64,000 bases of DNA. Source: Macrolepiota albuminosa. Its lineage: Eukaryota; Basidiomycota; Agaricomycetes; Agaricales; Agaricaceae. This document shows positions 11,719-21,533 of this stretch, in pieces. Within the stretch, counting starts at the first letter, position 1; each line of letters starts with the position of its first letter. Both the position numbers and the translations under genes were made by a program. Location: NCBI GenBank assembly GCA_027475525.1, contig JAMWFC010000091.1:1032042-1096041 (forward strand), read 5' to 3'. The notes beneath the pieces are model-generated. The model ran no database searches. It saw only the letters and a list, made by a program, of their open reading frames with translations, and was not told where the DNA came from.

Positions 11719-11765
11719 GTGAGTGGTTTGAGCCGCTTTCTTGAGTCCCCGCACTGATTTTCCAG
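11719..11765 (+). other. Predicted 47-nt spliceosomal intron in the accessory gene
   Basis: GTGAGT donor, CACTGATT branch region and TTTTCCAG acceptor. It contains an in-frame stop when unspliced. Splicing (phase 1) restores a Ser codon and carries the coiled-coil frame into the open C-terminal frame that ends at 12109. Confidence 0.72.
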
Positions 11766-12399
11766 GTTGGGCCTGGGAGCACTGCCTGCTCCTGAACAGG
11801 GTGGCTGCGGCATTAGCCTCCTTGCAGGAGAGTCAGTGGCCCAAACTGGCAACCCCCGAGGTGGAGCGTGGGCTGGACTTGTTGGGGAGATTGGTCTTGG
11901 CGCACCGGCAGAGGAACGTCCCAGCGCCGGGGACCTGGTTTGAGAGGGTCCTGGATGAGGGCAAGTCTCTCCCAACCTGGGACCAGCTGATGGAGGAGGC
12001 ATCGCGAGAGTACGTTCCGGGGGAGCGGGAGAGGGAGGAGCCCCGGGGTTGGCCGTCGAGGTCCAGCGGGGGCAAGGATGGGGAGGGGGGCCCAGAGACC
12101 CCTCACTAGCGGGTCCTTCTTCGAACTTTCTTGGTAGCTACGTCATGTGTCCTATATTGTAAGGTAGCGAGTCTTGTAACAAAATGTATATACTTGTTCT
12201 GCCGGAGTAAGTAAAAAGGAATAGTGTAAGTGATTTGGCCAGAAGGTTGGAAAGAGACCTTCCTCCGATCCTGGGCACTGCTGTGAAAAAAGGTACTAAA
12301 AGGGAGTAAGATCTAGAGAGGAAGGGCAGAGAATATATATGGGAGTTGAATCTCTACTGAGCCCAGAGGTGGGGGTTACGCCCACTACTGCCGTCTGTG

Positions 12400-12985
12400 G
12401 GTCCTGCGCCCTGGGGGGTCGTTTATCGGGTGCCGCTGCTAGAAGTTCCAGAGTTTGTTGAGGGCGCCTTCAAGGTTTCGGCGCGGTTCCCAAGTGTCGT
12501 CCTCTGGGCCGTATCCCTTCCACCATACGAGGAAGTGGGGTTGTCCACGGATGTTCCGGGAGTCGAGGATGTCTTCAACCTTGTAGTGGTACTCGTCCTT
12601 GACCTTGACCGGGAGAGGGGGTTTGGGCCATTGTTCAGAGAAGGGATCCGGGGGGTGTTGTTCCAGGAGGCGGACGTGGAATACCGGGTGCAGGCCTTTA
12701 AGTCCAGTCAGGGGTGGTATCCCTTGTTGGCAAAGAAGGGTGATATTCCGGTAGCAGAGTGCAGCGTGTTGTTGTAGGTGAACTCGGCCAGGGGGAGCTC
12801 GGCGTGCCAGTCGTCCTGCAAGTAGTTGACGTACAGTCAGAGGTACTGCTCAAGAGACTGGTGGCCAGGGGGAGCTCGGCGTGCCAGTCGTCCTGCAAGT
12901 AGTTGACGTACAGTCAGAGGTACTGCTCAAGAGACTGGTTGACCCTTTTGGTTTGACCATCGGTTTCGGAGTGGTTGTCTCGGGG
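12400..12985 (-). pseudogene. Chromovirus A integrase tail and chromodomain
   Basis: On the minus strand, after the RNase H linker ending in LNDEGTLSQIR, the frame jumps to NHSETDGQTKRVNQSLEQYL, so the zinc-binding end and most of the catalytic core of integrase (including the first two catalytic Asp) are absent. [16 protein letters not shown] follows, with CGA-to-TGA-type stops (EQYL*L, HP*LD), then [10 protein letters not shown] and a chromodomain: [31 protein letters not shown]. Chromodomains of chromoviruses bind methylated histone H3 and steer integration. A 77-bp tandem duplication adds a frameshift inside the core remnant. Confidence 0.85.
12786..12939 (-). repeat. 77-bp perfect tandem duplication in A integrase
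   Basis: Two copies, 12786-12862 and 12863-12939, starting GGCCAGGGGGAGCTCGG. By eye they are identical. 77 is not a multiple of three, so the frame breaks. Tandem duplications with the same 77-bp period occur at 56346-56499 and 57636-57789. Confidence 0.95.
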
Positions 12986-13071
12986 GGCGCAGCGGATCTG
13001 GCTCAGGGTTCCTTCGTCATTTAAGATTAGTACGGCATTCAGATGTTTGGGAAGAATCATCACGTGATGAT

Positions 13072-13905
13072 TTAATGCATTGCGTTCTGCCTTGAACGAC
13101 TTCTTGGAATAGACGTCCGGTTGGCAGGTAAGGGCATCGGGTTTAGCTTCAAGTCATCCCAGGCGGTACTAGATTGTGAAGTCATACTCTGAGAGGATCT
13201 TGGACCATCGGGCCTGCCGTCGACTAAGTTGCTTGGTCGTGGTGAAGTACTGCAGGTTATTGTGATCCGAGTAGACCTGGATCCGGTGCCAGGCTCCCTC
13301 AGGGTACGCTCGCCATTGTTTGAAGGCTTCAACGATGGCGAGGAGCTCCTTGTCGTAGATGTCATAGTTGAGCTCGGCGTCGATCATGGACTGGGTGTAG
13401 AATGCGACTGGCTGGGGCTCCCCACTGTCAGATCCCATCTGTGAGAGAATCCCAGCAATGGCATAGTTGGAGGCGTTGCATTCTAGGATAATCGGGAGGG
13501 CCGGGTCGTAGTGCCAGAGTACGGGGGCGACTGTGAAAGCCTCCTTGAGCAGGTTAAAGATGCTTTGGCACTTACTGTCCCAGTTCCAGGCAACGTCCTT
13601 GCATGTGAGCCGGTTGAGGGGTTTTGTGATACCGGAGTAGTTGTCTATAAACCTCCGGTAGAAGTTAGCGAAACCCAAGAAGGATTGTACTTCCTTGACG
13701 TTCCAGGGTTGCAGCCAGTTGACGATAGCCTCGACCTTGTGGGGGTCCATGCGAACGCTATTCGGGGATACGATGACGCCGAGATACTCAACCTCTTCCG
13801 TGTGGAATGAACACTTCTCAGGCTTGGCATGGAGGTTATGCTCATGGAGGCGTTCAAGGACTTGCCGGACGTGCTTCTGGTGGTCCTCCTTTGAGTCGGA
13901 GTAGA
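13072..13905 (-). pseudogene. Chromovirus A RT C-terminal half and RNase H
   Basis: The frame starts at [20 protein letters not shown], continues through AKPEKCSFHTEEVEYLGVIV and FLGFANFYRRFIDNYSGIT (RT thumb), then RNase H: PALPIILECNASNYAIAGIL, AELNYDIYDKELLAIVEAF and SDHNNLQYF. The first RNase H Asp is Asn here (ECNAS where ETDAS is usual), a G-to-A change. LIYSDS normally follows the YLDD catalytic box directly; YLDD itself is missing at the junction near 13905. Confidence 0.85.
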
Positions 13906-14513
13906 TGAGTGCAGACGTTGTTGTAGCCGGAGCGGAGGTCGATCTTTGTGTAAACCTTGGCACTGTGGAGTCGATCGACCAGATCGCTGATGAGTGGGAG
14001 CAGGTAGCGGTTCTTCTTGGTAATCTTATTGAGTCCCTGGTAGTCAATGCAGAGTCGGAGCGAACTGTCTTTCTTCTTGGCGAATAGAACCAGGGCTCCG
14101 GCAGCAGAGGCAGAGGGTTGGATGAATCCCTTACCGAGCATTTCATCGAGGTAGTCCTTCAGGGCCCGGAGTTTGACTTCCGACATGTTGTACACCTTGC
14201 TGAAAGGGGGGGCGGCTCCTTCCTTGAGATCGATAGTATGGTCATAGGGGCGGTGAGGGGGAATCTCCTTGGCGTCTCCTTTGGAGAATATGTCAGCGAA
14301 CTTGTGATACTCCGGGGGAACTACTTCTCGGAGAATCTGCTCCTCGGTTTTCTTTTCCAGGGGAATAGTGTCCCCTCGTAGATGTTCTTCCGGGAGAGAC
14401 AGCGAGGTGTGTAGCTGAAACGTGGGTGTTCTATCCTTCATGAGGTGGGCGAAGGGGGCGGCTCCAATGATCCTAATGTCGAGTGCATTCAGATTGATCA
14501 GAGTCACGGACAC
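13906..14513 (-). pseudogene. Chromovirus A RT N-terminal part
   Basis: The minus-strand frame has [60 protein letters not shown], the template-gripping [34 protein letters not shown] and [11 protein letters not shown]. That last segment holds the first RT catalytic Asp. The frame then breaks into the LIYSDS segment, which reads in another frame: an internal deletion of roughly 70 codons has removed the middle of the RT palm. Confidence 0.87.
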
Positions 14514-14618
14514 ATCAGCCGGAGCGGGTTTGACGCGTGTCTGAGACCAGCCAGGGTAGTTCGGCCCTTTGTATTTGTTCCGAGGGATGTTTGGGGGTCG
14601 ATTAGGGGCCTTGCGGGC

Positions 14619-15480
14619 TCAGACAGGCATGGGGGGCGCAGTTGTTGTCCTGGGGGTGTCGGGCATCGGGTCGCTCCCTAGGGCCCGGAGGTGCACAGCG
14701 GTCGAAGTGTGGTTTTTGGGTCCCGGGAAGGTCATGGTGAGCGTCTTCCAATCGATGTCGGGGTTCGTCTCGCGCAGCCAGGGTAGTCCCAGCACCATTG
14801 GAGTTGATTCGTGAAGTTGCGTGACCAGGAAGTTGGAGGTGAATTTGTAGTCGTTGTCCAGGGTCACGTGTCCTGAGTGAGACTTCTGGATGGGGCCAGA
14901 GGAGGAGGGGGTGCCGTCGAGGCGTTGCAGGCGGAGGGGCTGGTCGAGGGAGTTGTGGGGGAGGTCGAGGGCGTCGCTGATGAAAACTCCGGTGGCTCCG
15001 CTGTCAATGAGAGCCGATATCAATCCCGGGGCGCCGTCCAGCCTGGCATTGATGATGAAGGACCGGGACGAGCGGGACTGGAGTCTGGGGGGTGGTGGGG
15101 GCCCGTCCTTTGGGGTAGGATTTGGAGAGTGGGGGATGTCGAAGGGGAGTTGCTGGTCGTCGGGTATTGGGTCCCGGGTCAGGCAAAGGGTAAGATGTCG
15201 CCAATCGATGCAAGGGTTGGTGTCTCGGAGCCACGGGAGCCCTAGGACCAGGAATGTGGAAGGGTGGAGTTTGGTTATCAACATCCGGAGGGTATGAGTC
15301 TGTCCGTTGGCGAAAGTAACAGGCATACACACAAAGTGAGTGATGTCTCCTGCCATAGAGATGTCTCTGTCAAAGAGGCAGAGCTGTACCGGGAGCGGGA
15401 GTCGTTGAGCGGGTTCCGGGGCTAAGGTAGACAATGTCTTGTCAATGAAGTTGTTGGTGGCGCCACTGTCGACAAGGGTG
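14619..15480 (-). pseudogene. Two tandem retropepsin domains of chromovirus A
   Basis: One minus-strand frame holds two aspartic protease domains. The first has NTLVDSGATNNFID (Asp codon at 15468-15470) and, about 90 residues on, STFLVLGLPWLRDTNPCIDW. The second has SALIDSGATGVFISDALDL (Asp codon at 15003-15005) and TPMVLGLPWLRETNPDIDW. Each has the DSGAT active-site loop and the hydrophobic LGLPWLR flap-side motif. They are joined by a Pro-rich linker. Retropepsins work as dimers of one domain each, so a covalently linked pair could act as a single-chain dimer. The domain pair itself is open from 15434 to 14619. The same pair recurs in element H. Confidence 0.87.
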
Positions 15481-15659
15481 TTAAGGGGGATTCTGGAGGG
15501 GGTGAGGCGGGTGTTGAGGAGGAGGGAATGCGAGGAGTGGGAGGGTAGGTAAGTCGTGAGGGTGTCCTGTGCGAGTGTCGTGGAACAAAGATGGGAAACT
15601 GGGGCGGAGAAGACGTCGGAGTTGATTCCGCGATTTAGGGCGTCTTCCAGGTCTAAATC

Positions 15660-18287
15660 GCTGGGTCATTTTCCGAATACTCGTAGGTGGCATCCTCCCC
15701 TTTGAAGGTCCAGGTGGCACGTTCCATGACCTGTCATTGGGGGCACTCGGAGATGAAATGGTCTTTCTCACCACAGAGTATGCAAACACCCTCTCTTCTC
15801 CGTCGTTCCTGCACATTCTTCGGGACCTCAACCCAGGGTCGCCCCTTTTTCAAGAGCTGGTTGGCCCGGAGGGCCTCTTCGTCCTGTTTGTCAGTGAAGT
15901 CAGGATCTTCAGAGTCTTCCGGGGGTTTCTCGGGGTTTGGCGCGTCGCCCGGGTCGTTGGCGGCCACAGCGGCGTTGAGTTGGGCCTGGGGGCGGGCGCC
16001 ACTGCCGGGGTTAGTATTGGGCGGGCCGCGACTCACCAGGGGTCGGCCACCAGGAAACACGGGAGGGCCAGGGTTTTGCTGGAGGGCCATGGGAGTCCTC
16101 CCCTAGGGTTTCAGGGGAGTCAGGGGTTCGAGTACTTGCTGCGGTCTTCCCAGTAGCGTTGGTCGATCTGCATGATGAGGGCTTTGTATCCGTCGTAGGA
16201 GGGTTGTTTCAGGGCGAGTTGGAGGACGTCCTTGATACATTGTGGCAGGGCACGACAGAGGGCATACTGGAGGGCGCTGTAATTTCAGCCTGTCTCGTAA
16301 GCTTCCTTCTCAAAACGTACAATGAAGGTGGTGAAACGTTCTTCAGAGCGCATCCGGAGGTTGAAGAGGTTGTCCTTGGCCTCAGCCACGGTGTCGTAGA
16401 TCCCGAATTTCCCAAAGAACTCGTCGACGAAGGCTTGCCAGCGAGCGAGTGCTGGGTTATTGGGGTTGAACTGGATGAGGGCCGTGTAGTGGTCGAAGGC
16501 GATCCCCTGGAGGTACGAGGCAGCAAAGGCCACCCGGGAGCTGTCAACCTGAAACATGAGTGGTTTTGCCTGAAACATATTAAGACACTGAGTGAGGAAT
16601 GTATGCCATTTTCGGGGGTCCCGGCCTGTGAAAGCGTCGGGCTTTTGAATGTCCAGATGTCCTTCACAGGCGAGGGTGTCGCGAGCGTTGTCTGGTCTGG
16701 TAGCATTGCAGGGAGGAGGGCCGGCATTGTAGTAGTAGTAATAATGGTTACCCCCCCCTCCTTGTGGAGGAAAGGCACCGAGGGCAGGACCCCACCCGCC
16801 TGGAGGGCCTCCTTCAGGTGGCTCACCTGAGGGTCCATGCCTGGGGGGTCCGTTGTCCCAGGAGGGTTTGTTCCTGCCAGGAGGAGGCCCAGATCTCCAT
16901 GCAGGGGGTGGCAGAGGTAGTCGAGGAGGGTTCTGTGGTGTCAGGTCGATCTGAGGGGGGCCGGATGTGGGGTCGGGTGCTGGGTTGCACGGAGGACATT
17001 CAACCCGGGAAGGTCGTGCTTGCATCAGAGGCCGTGGGGGGTTCCACAGATCAAAGTGGGACAGGGGGTCGCGGCGGAAGTTGGGCTCCGGAGGGGCCGG
17101 GGCTGATGTAGGGGGTGGTACTGGGATGGGTGCGGGCATGGGACGTTGTTCATTGTTGCCGCACGTGAGCTCGTCGACATAGCACAGCGTGTCATCTGTG
17201 CTAGAGGTGTCTGCACAGGGTCTACCGGGGTTCACCGGGGCTGGGGGTCGGGCATTGTCCATTCGCGAGAGCGGTTCCAGGGGTTTCTGGGGCTGTCCCC
17301 AGGTCTTAAAGGTGCTAGGAATGGAGTTAGCCTTTGGCAAGTTGACAAGCCTACTGTGCGGGCAGCGGGCTGATCAAATAGCCCTCCCGTTGGGTTAAGG
17401 GACCGTAGTATGGCCGAGGCGTTTTGTTGCTCTTTCTGTTGTTGTTGCTCTGGAGTGGAGACTGCGGGGGCTGCCGGGGCCGGTTCTGGGAGTTCCTGCT
17501 GGATGTGAATCGAGCAGCCCGGGTCTGCGGGGTCATTGAGGGGTTGAGGGGAGGGGGACGTGTGGACTTCGTCAAGCAGTTGTTGCAATTCCTTGCAGAG
17601 GATCGTGTTATGCCTATACTTTACTATAGTCTGCTCTGGGAGTTCTCCTCGCATGAGGCGATCCCTGAATTTGACCAAGCAATGGGCCCAGTCCTCTGGA
17701 GTGCCTGCAAAGTTGTTGTGTCCAAATTCCGTGGGTAGCACCCTTGCCCGTTATGCAAAGTCCTCCAGCGAGATCTTAAGCGAGCGGAGCACTTCGTCCC
17801 GTTGCCGTTTGTAGTCCTCAAGACGTTGTCATCCCATTGGCAAGGGAGGAGTCCAAGCGGGTGGGGCGGCGGTTGGATAGTGTCGAGAGGGATAGCCGTA
17901 GTTGAGAGGTCCCTGGGGTTGGGGGGCAGGACACTGGTAACCATAGTAGGGGGTGGGTGCAAAGGGGCCCTCGCTGGAGGGTACCAGGCAAGGTCCACTA
18001 GGAACTGGTGGTGTCTCTGGCAGGCCTCCGGGGATGCTCCGGTATGAGGGGACCTCCACGGGTCACGCCATGGCTAGGTTGGGCAGAGGGGCCCAGCTGG
18101 CTGAGGGCCCCAGATCATAGAGAGATGATGGGTCAGAGGCCCAGTGGCAGTGAAGGTATTGGGGTTCGTATAGGAGAGGTGGGTAGGTGAGGCAGGGGGT
18201 CTGTGCAGAGTAGTGATCAGGGACCGGGCGCCCGTAAAGGTCGGTCTGGTAGCCCGTGGGGTAGTAGGTATGAGTATACGTAGCCAT
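15660..18287 (-). pseudogene. Chromovirus A gag
   Basis: Starts at ATG 18287 (MATYTHTYYPTGYQTDLYGR), close to the primer-binding site. The N-terminal third is Pro/Tyr-rich and broken by stops that fit CGA to TGA (after LPNLAMA and PPLPMG) and CAA to TAA (SLEDFA*RARVL). The capsid-like region (about 16300-16690) has KPDAFTGRDPRKWHTFLTQC, FAASYLQGIAFDHYTALIQF and RWQAFVDEFFGKFG. The frame then shifts. The nucleocapsid frame (16090-15734) ends in the zinc knuckle CILCGEKDHFISEC (C-x2-C-x4-H-x4-C). Gag would form the cytoplasmic particle and bind element RNA. Confidence 0.85.
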
Positions 18288-18307
18288 CAAGAACAGTGTA
18301 AGGAGGG

Positions 18308-18320
18308 AGTCTTGATATTA
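18308..18320 (-). other. Self-priming primer-binding site of chromovirus A
   Basis: The minus strand reads TAATATCAAGACT directly after the 5' LTR. The LTR holds the exact complement: in the element's sense AGTCTTGATATTA (18695 to 18683), about 25 nt past the TATA-like TTATAGCG. The transcript's first 13 nt can therefore fold back on this site, as in Tf1/sushi elements. No TGG-starting tRNA site is present here. Confidence 0.8.
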
Positions 18321-19090
18321 TATCAGGTTCTGCTGAGTCGGGGGCTTTCCAGGAAAGCAACACCCTTACAATGTGGACTTGATCTACGGATACTCGGGTG
18401 TCTGGAACTCCAGGGCTAGGACTCCGGGGTTCAAGACACAGGCAAGGGTAATCCCAGGAGAGGAGACTCGGTCCAGGGGTTTTGGGTTGTGAGTAGCTGG
18501 GGGATTGGGTGGGGGTTGAGTCGTGAACCGGAGGTTCTAAGATGAGACCAAGTTAGCAAGTTAAAGTCGCGAAGTACGTACCAAACTTAGAGCACGGGTT
18601 ATTCAAGCGTGCCAGTCAAAAGCGTGCCAGTCAGTGCGTACCAATCAAGCAAAGGGCACACAACAATCAAAGTTATCCAAGTTAATATCAAGACTAGTGA
18701 ATACAACGGGAGACTACGCTATAAGTACTACGGGGCCAGGTCTCGGGGTTCCGGGGTGTCTGGGATAAGTCCCGGGAGGCATTGAGTAGTGAACAGTGAC
18801 TAAATACCTGGATCGCGCGTGGGGTGCACAATCAATTGGCATGGAGGGAGCTGTGATGCGTGATGTGTGATGGCCGGAAGCGAGCCATGTGATCTGATTG
18901 TTGATGATGGCTGGTCCTAGGGTCCATGAAGCAGGGTCCCCGGGGGTGCTGGCTAATGGTGGTCTTTGATGTGTGTGATGGTGGCGTCGGCAGCTGTGGG
19001 TGCGGGGCGCACTGTGGGTTGACAAAGGAGGCTCTCGGATGGGGCTCTGGGGATGCCCCCGGGGGGTTCCGGAGAGGAGGGGTCGTGACA
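18321..19090 (-). repeat. 5' LTR of chromovirus A
   Basis: TATCAGGTTCTGC to GGTCGTGACA on the plus strand (inner end TG changed to TA). It aligns along its whole length with 9428-10198 with few differences, mostly transitions. The TATA-like CTATAAGTAC box is at about 18719-18728 and the putative transcript start at 18695. Confidence 0.92.
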
Positions 19091-19095
19091 CCTGT

Positions 19096-19750
19096 GAGCT
19101 AATAGAAAACTAACTTTTTAAGAGATATTTAGAGATACCCTGATTATTAGATTTTGCCTAGTAGTTCATGAGATAGTTTAGAAACATTGCAAATTTTCTA
19201 ACGCATTTTATTTTCAACGTAGTATACTTTTTGTTCCTGGGCTAGCAGATTACATAGATCTAAAAGAAAAATATGTTTTTAGACCTATTTCTCTTTTTTA
19301 CCAACCAACAAATAAGTCATATGATATCTAAATCTTTTGCTATTACTTAATAAAAATAATCAAGAGCAGCAACAAAAAAGCTAGCATTTATTGGCACTCA
19401 CAATTGAAGTGCCATTTATACATCTTATCATAAGTTGTGAGTTTTTTTCATACTTTGTTTTTATATTTATTATTTTGAACTATGCAGACTCTGAAATAGT
19501 GCCTGATTATGGTTTTATTGAAAATCATTTTAAAGATCTTGCTATTTCAAAAAAATTATTAGTATTGAATTAAACTTTTTGAAGCTTACATTAGAAATTA
19601 AAATATACTTGCATTGCGTTTTGTTTTTACAGCCTACTTATACTATAATATGCTTGGTTAGCAAGCCTAGACTCTTTTAAACTTATTACACTGAGGAACT
19701 TTTCTTTTTTCTGTTTAAATATGAGTATGATAATTATATTACTTTATTAC
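19096..19750. other. AT-rich flank without gene, with a weak R1-type hairpin
   Basis: No coding frame beyond 60 codons. It contains the third GGCACT / AGTGCC hairpin (19393-19413). Otherwise AT-rich filler between element A and fragment B3. Confidence 0.5.
19393..19413. repeat. R1-type hairpin, third copy
   Basis: GGCACT / AGTGCC stem with the loop CACAATTGA. The loop keeps CACAATTG as in copy 2. Flanking sequence is otherwise only weakly similar to R1. Confidence 0.55.
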
Positions 19751-21533
19751 TGTAAAAGTGACCTCTATGTCTTGAATGGCATAGAGGCATCAAGATATTG
19801 CAGTAGAATTCCTAGATAAGGGCAGGAGTATTGATGTTCTTAGCAGGTTCCTAGGAGATATCTTCTATACTTTAGTCCTTCTACTTTATCTTGTACTGTA
19901 GCTTGCAGCAGAATAAGCAGCTATCTGGGATTATCTTAACTTTGTACTCCAACTCAGTATCTACAAGAACTAGCAGTGAAAGTGGTGAAGCTTGGTGGCC
20001 AGAGATGTAATTTTTTGGAGCAGGTAATAGCTTGACTATGTTAAAGACAAGGTAGAGCTGGCATATTTTAACTAGTAGCTGGAGTCTGTAAACAAGCGGC
20101 TCTACCTGGCATTTAACTATACAAGGCACAAGTTAGCAATGAGAAAGCTTCTTTGAAGGATAAGTAGTTGAGATGTCTGAGGCATCCAGGTAGATACAGT
20201 CTCTGGGCTTGTATTTGGGAGTGGGAATTTGCCTATAATTGTAGTATCAGGCCATGTCATTCTTTGCCTTAGCCAGGGCTCTCTCTGCCTCTTCCTGCAT
20301 TTTCTCCAGTCAACAAACCTGTTGATGGACTTGTTCTTCAATCATTTGTAAGGGCAACCTCTAGAGGCTATGGCTCAGTCACACAGCTGGCAAAGAGAGA
20401 TCCAAAGTGTATTAGAGTATATATTAACACTATCATAATAACTACTTATCTGGCAAAGGAAGATCAAAAGAGAACAAGTCTAGGGATTCTCTATGCCAGG
20501 TTGGATGCTTCTGAGGCCTCTGAAGCATGGAAAACAACTGTACAGTACAACAAAACCTTAAAAACTCAAAAATTGCCTAAATAAACAATTGTACAAATAA
20601 AGCAGAAAAACTCCGGACTTTGGAAGTCAGAAAGGCAAACTCTGGCTTATATAAGCAGCCTGGAAGTGGTACTGAAGCACCTTAAAGACTGAGAATAGTA
20701 CTAATAAATAGTGTTAAAAGAATAAAAACAGTAAAATGAGAGAATAACAGAAGAAATAAGAAAATAAATGAAAGAAGAGTGAAGAAATAAAGAGTGAAAG
20801 AAGGATAAAACGAGGAGTCTCCTGATATCATTGCATATACAGTTCAAATCCTATTTGAGGGTGCCAGCTAGTATCTAGAAAGGATGGAAATGCCTGAATA
20901 GAGGAGTGAATGTGGTTGTTATACTAGAATTTGGCTTCAGGAAGGAGCTTATTCTAGTCATCCTGTCATTTAATATGAAAGAGCCATAGGTACTATTTTA
21001 GCTCCTGATTTACTTGTTTAGTCTGGCTGTCAGACTATAGATAGTAGATGATAGAGATGTGGATGGTAGACAATAGAGATGTAAAGCTTTACTTGGAGGA
21101 GGCAGTAGAGCTTCCAGATAAACTCTAATATGAACTGTATGCTTTAGTCAAATATGTAGATATCTAAGAGGCCATAGAGTTTTCAGATATTTGTCTAGTA
21201 GAGGTTAGCTGCACTTATTGCAGAGCAGGTAGTGTGCATCAGGATGAAGTGGTCACACTTACCATAGAGGTTTAAAACCACCATGACAATGTCATATCCA
21301 TGGGCATCTGAGAATTCTATAATGAAGTCTACCAAGGCTATGCTTCAGTGCTCAGCAAACATAAGGAGAGAATGCAGTTGCCCAGTGGAAAGGCAACATT
21401 GTGGCTTTGTCCAGAAGCAGAGATTGCAGGTGCTGGTGTAGGACCCAATGTAGCAAGACATCTATGGCTACCAGTAGTTTTAGGAGCCAAGTTCCAATGT
21501 CTTCCACCAGCTAGGGTGCCCTATTAGTATTGT
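19751..21533 (-). pseudogene. Chromovirus fragment B3: integrase and chromodomain
   Basis: Minus-strand remnant running from about 21533 to 20833 and, past the solo LTR at 20347-20827, from 20346 to about 19751. The right part matches the family B integrase zinc region (YTSTCNLCF) and core, truncated at its N-terminal side at 21533. The left part keeps ALAKAKNDMA*YYNYRQIPT, YKPRDCIYLDASDISTTYPS and a decayed chromodomain (DTELEYKVKIIPDS). Stops are frequent. No 3' LTR was found: the copy fades at a stretch resembling the start of the family B LTR (GTAAAAGTGACCTC near 19753). Confidence 0.72.
20347..20827 (-). mobile_element. Solo LTR of family B with target duplication TCATT
   Basis: 481 bp, TGTAAGGGCAACC to CTCCTGATA (end mutated from ACA). 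It is flanked by a perfect 5-bp duplication TCATT (20342-20346 and 20828-20832). It sits inside the integrase of B3, so a family B element inserted into a relative and then recombined down to one LTR. Confidence 0.9.

Larger units (their letters stand above)
10321..12109 (+). pseudogene. Antisense accessory gene in element A: Zn2Cys6-like plus coiled coil, with introns
   Basis: I do not recognise this gene. It lies on the strand opposite gag-pol and converges tail-to-tail with the chromodomain end of pol. A likely start ATG at 10321 opens a segment with VVWEAWDARYRRC and WECIMALFQQHR. The next exon (about 10509-10841) has TILTVLEDLHIP, a stop (TAG 10752-10754), then VVVLQLLFEQALERPQRLPT. After the intron at 10842-10885 comes a cysteine module CVHCACRLVQC ... 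CEACYLNHERC, spaced C-x2-C-x6-C-x15-C-x2-C-x6-C like a Zn2Cys6 cluster. Pro/Ser-rich frames (VDKGKRRALPSPSPGPSK) and a heptad-rich stretch (ALQECVDRAEQERGKLANHH, on to DTLQARLEQ) follow, then a second intron (11719-11765) that joins the frames exactly into WAWEHCLLLNRVAAALASLQ to the TAG at 12109. The middle needs frame changes near 11100-11250 and 11390, so this copy is broken. The first exon junction is unresolved. DNA binding is a guess from the cysteine spacing only. Confidence 0.6.
9428..19090 (-). mobile_element. Chromovirus A, full-ended but internally deleted (Ty3/gypsy)
   Basis: 9.66-kb LTR retrotransposon on the minus strand, with LTRs of 771 and 770 bp and a perfect 5-bp target duplication CCTGT (9423-9427 and 19091-19095). 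Order in its sense: 5' LTR, self-priming primer-binding site, gag, two protease domains, RT, RNase H, truncated integrase, chromodomain, then a convergent gene on the opposite strand, polypurine tract, 3' LTR. It is much richer in G+C than its surroundings. Gag and pol carry stops, frameshifts and two deletions that remove the RT catalytic loop and most of the integrase core, so this copy cannot move on its own. Confidence 0.92.

Noticed and set aside
12397..12777. Plus-strand 126-codon frame in element A
   Set aside because: It lies exactly opposite the integrase tail and chromodomain, which have clear motifs on the minus strand.
14877..16830. Several plus-strand open frames of 120-220 codons within element A
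   Set aside because: They are shadows of the gag, protease and pol frames on the minus strand in GC-rich sequence. They have no introns, motifs or consistent codon character, unlike the 10321-12109 gene.
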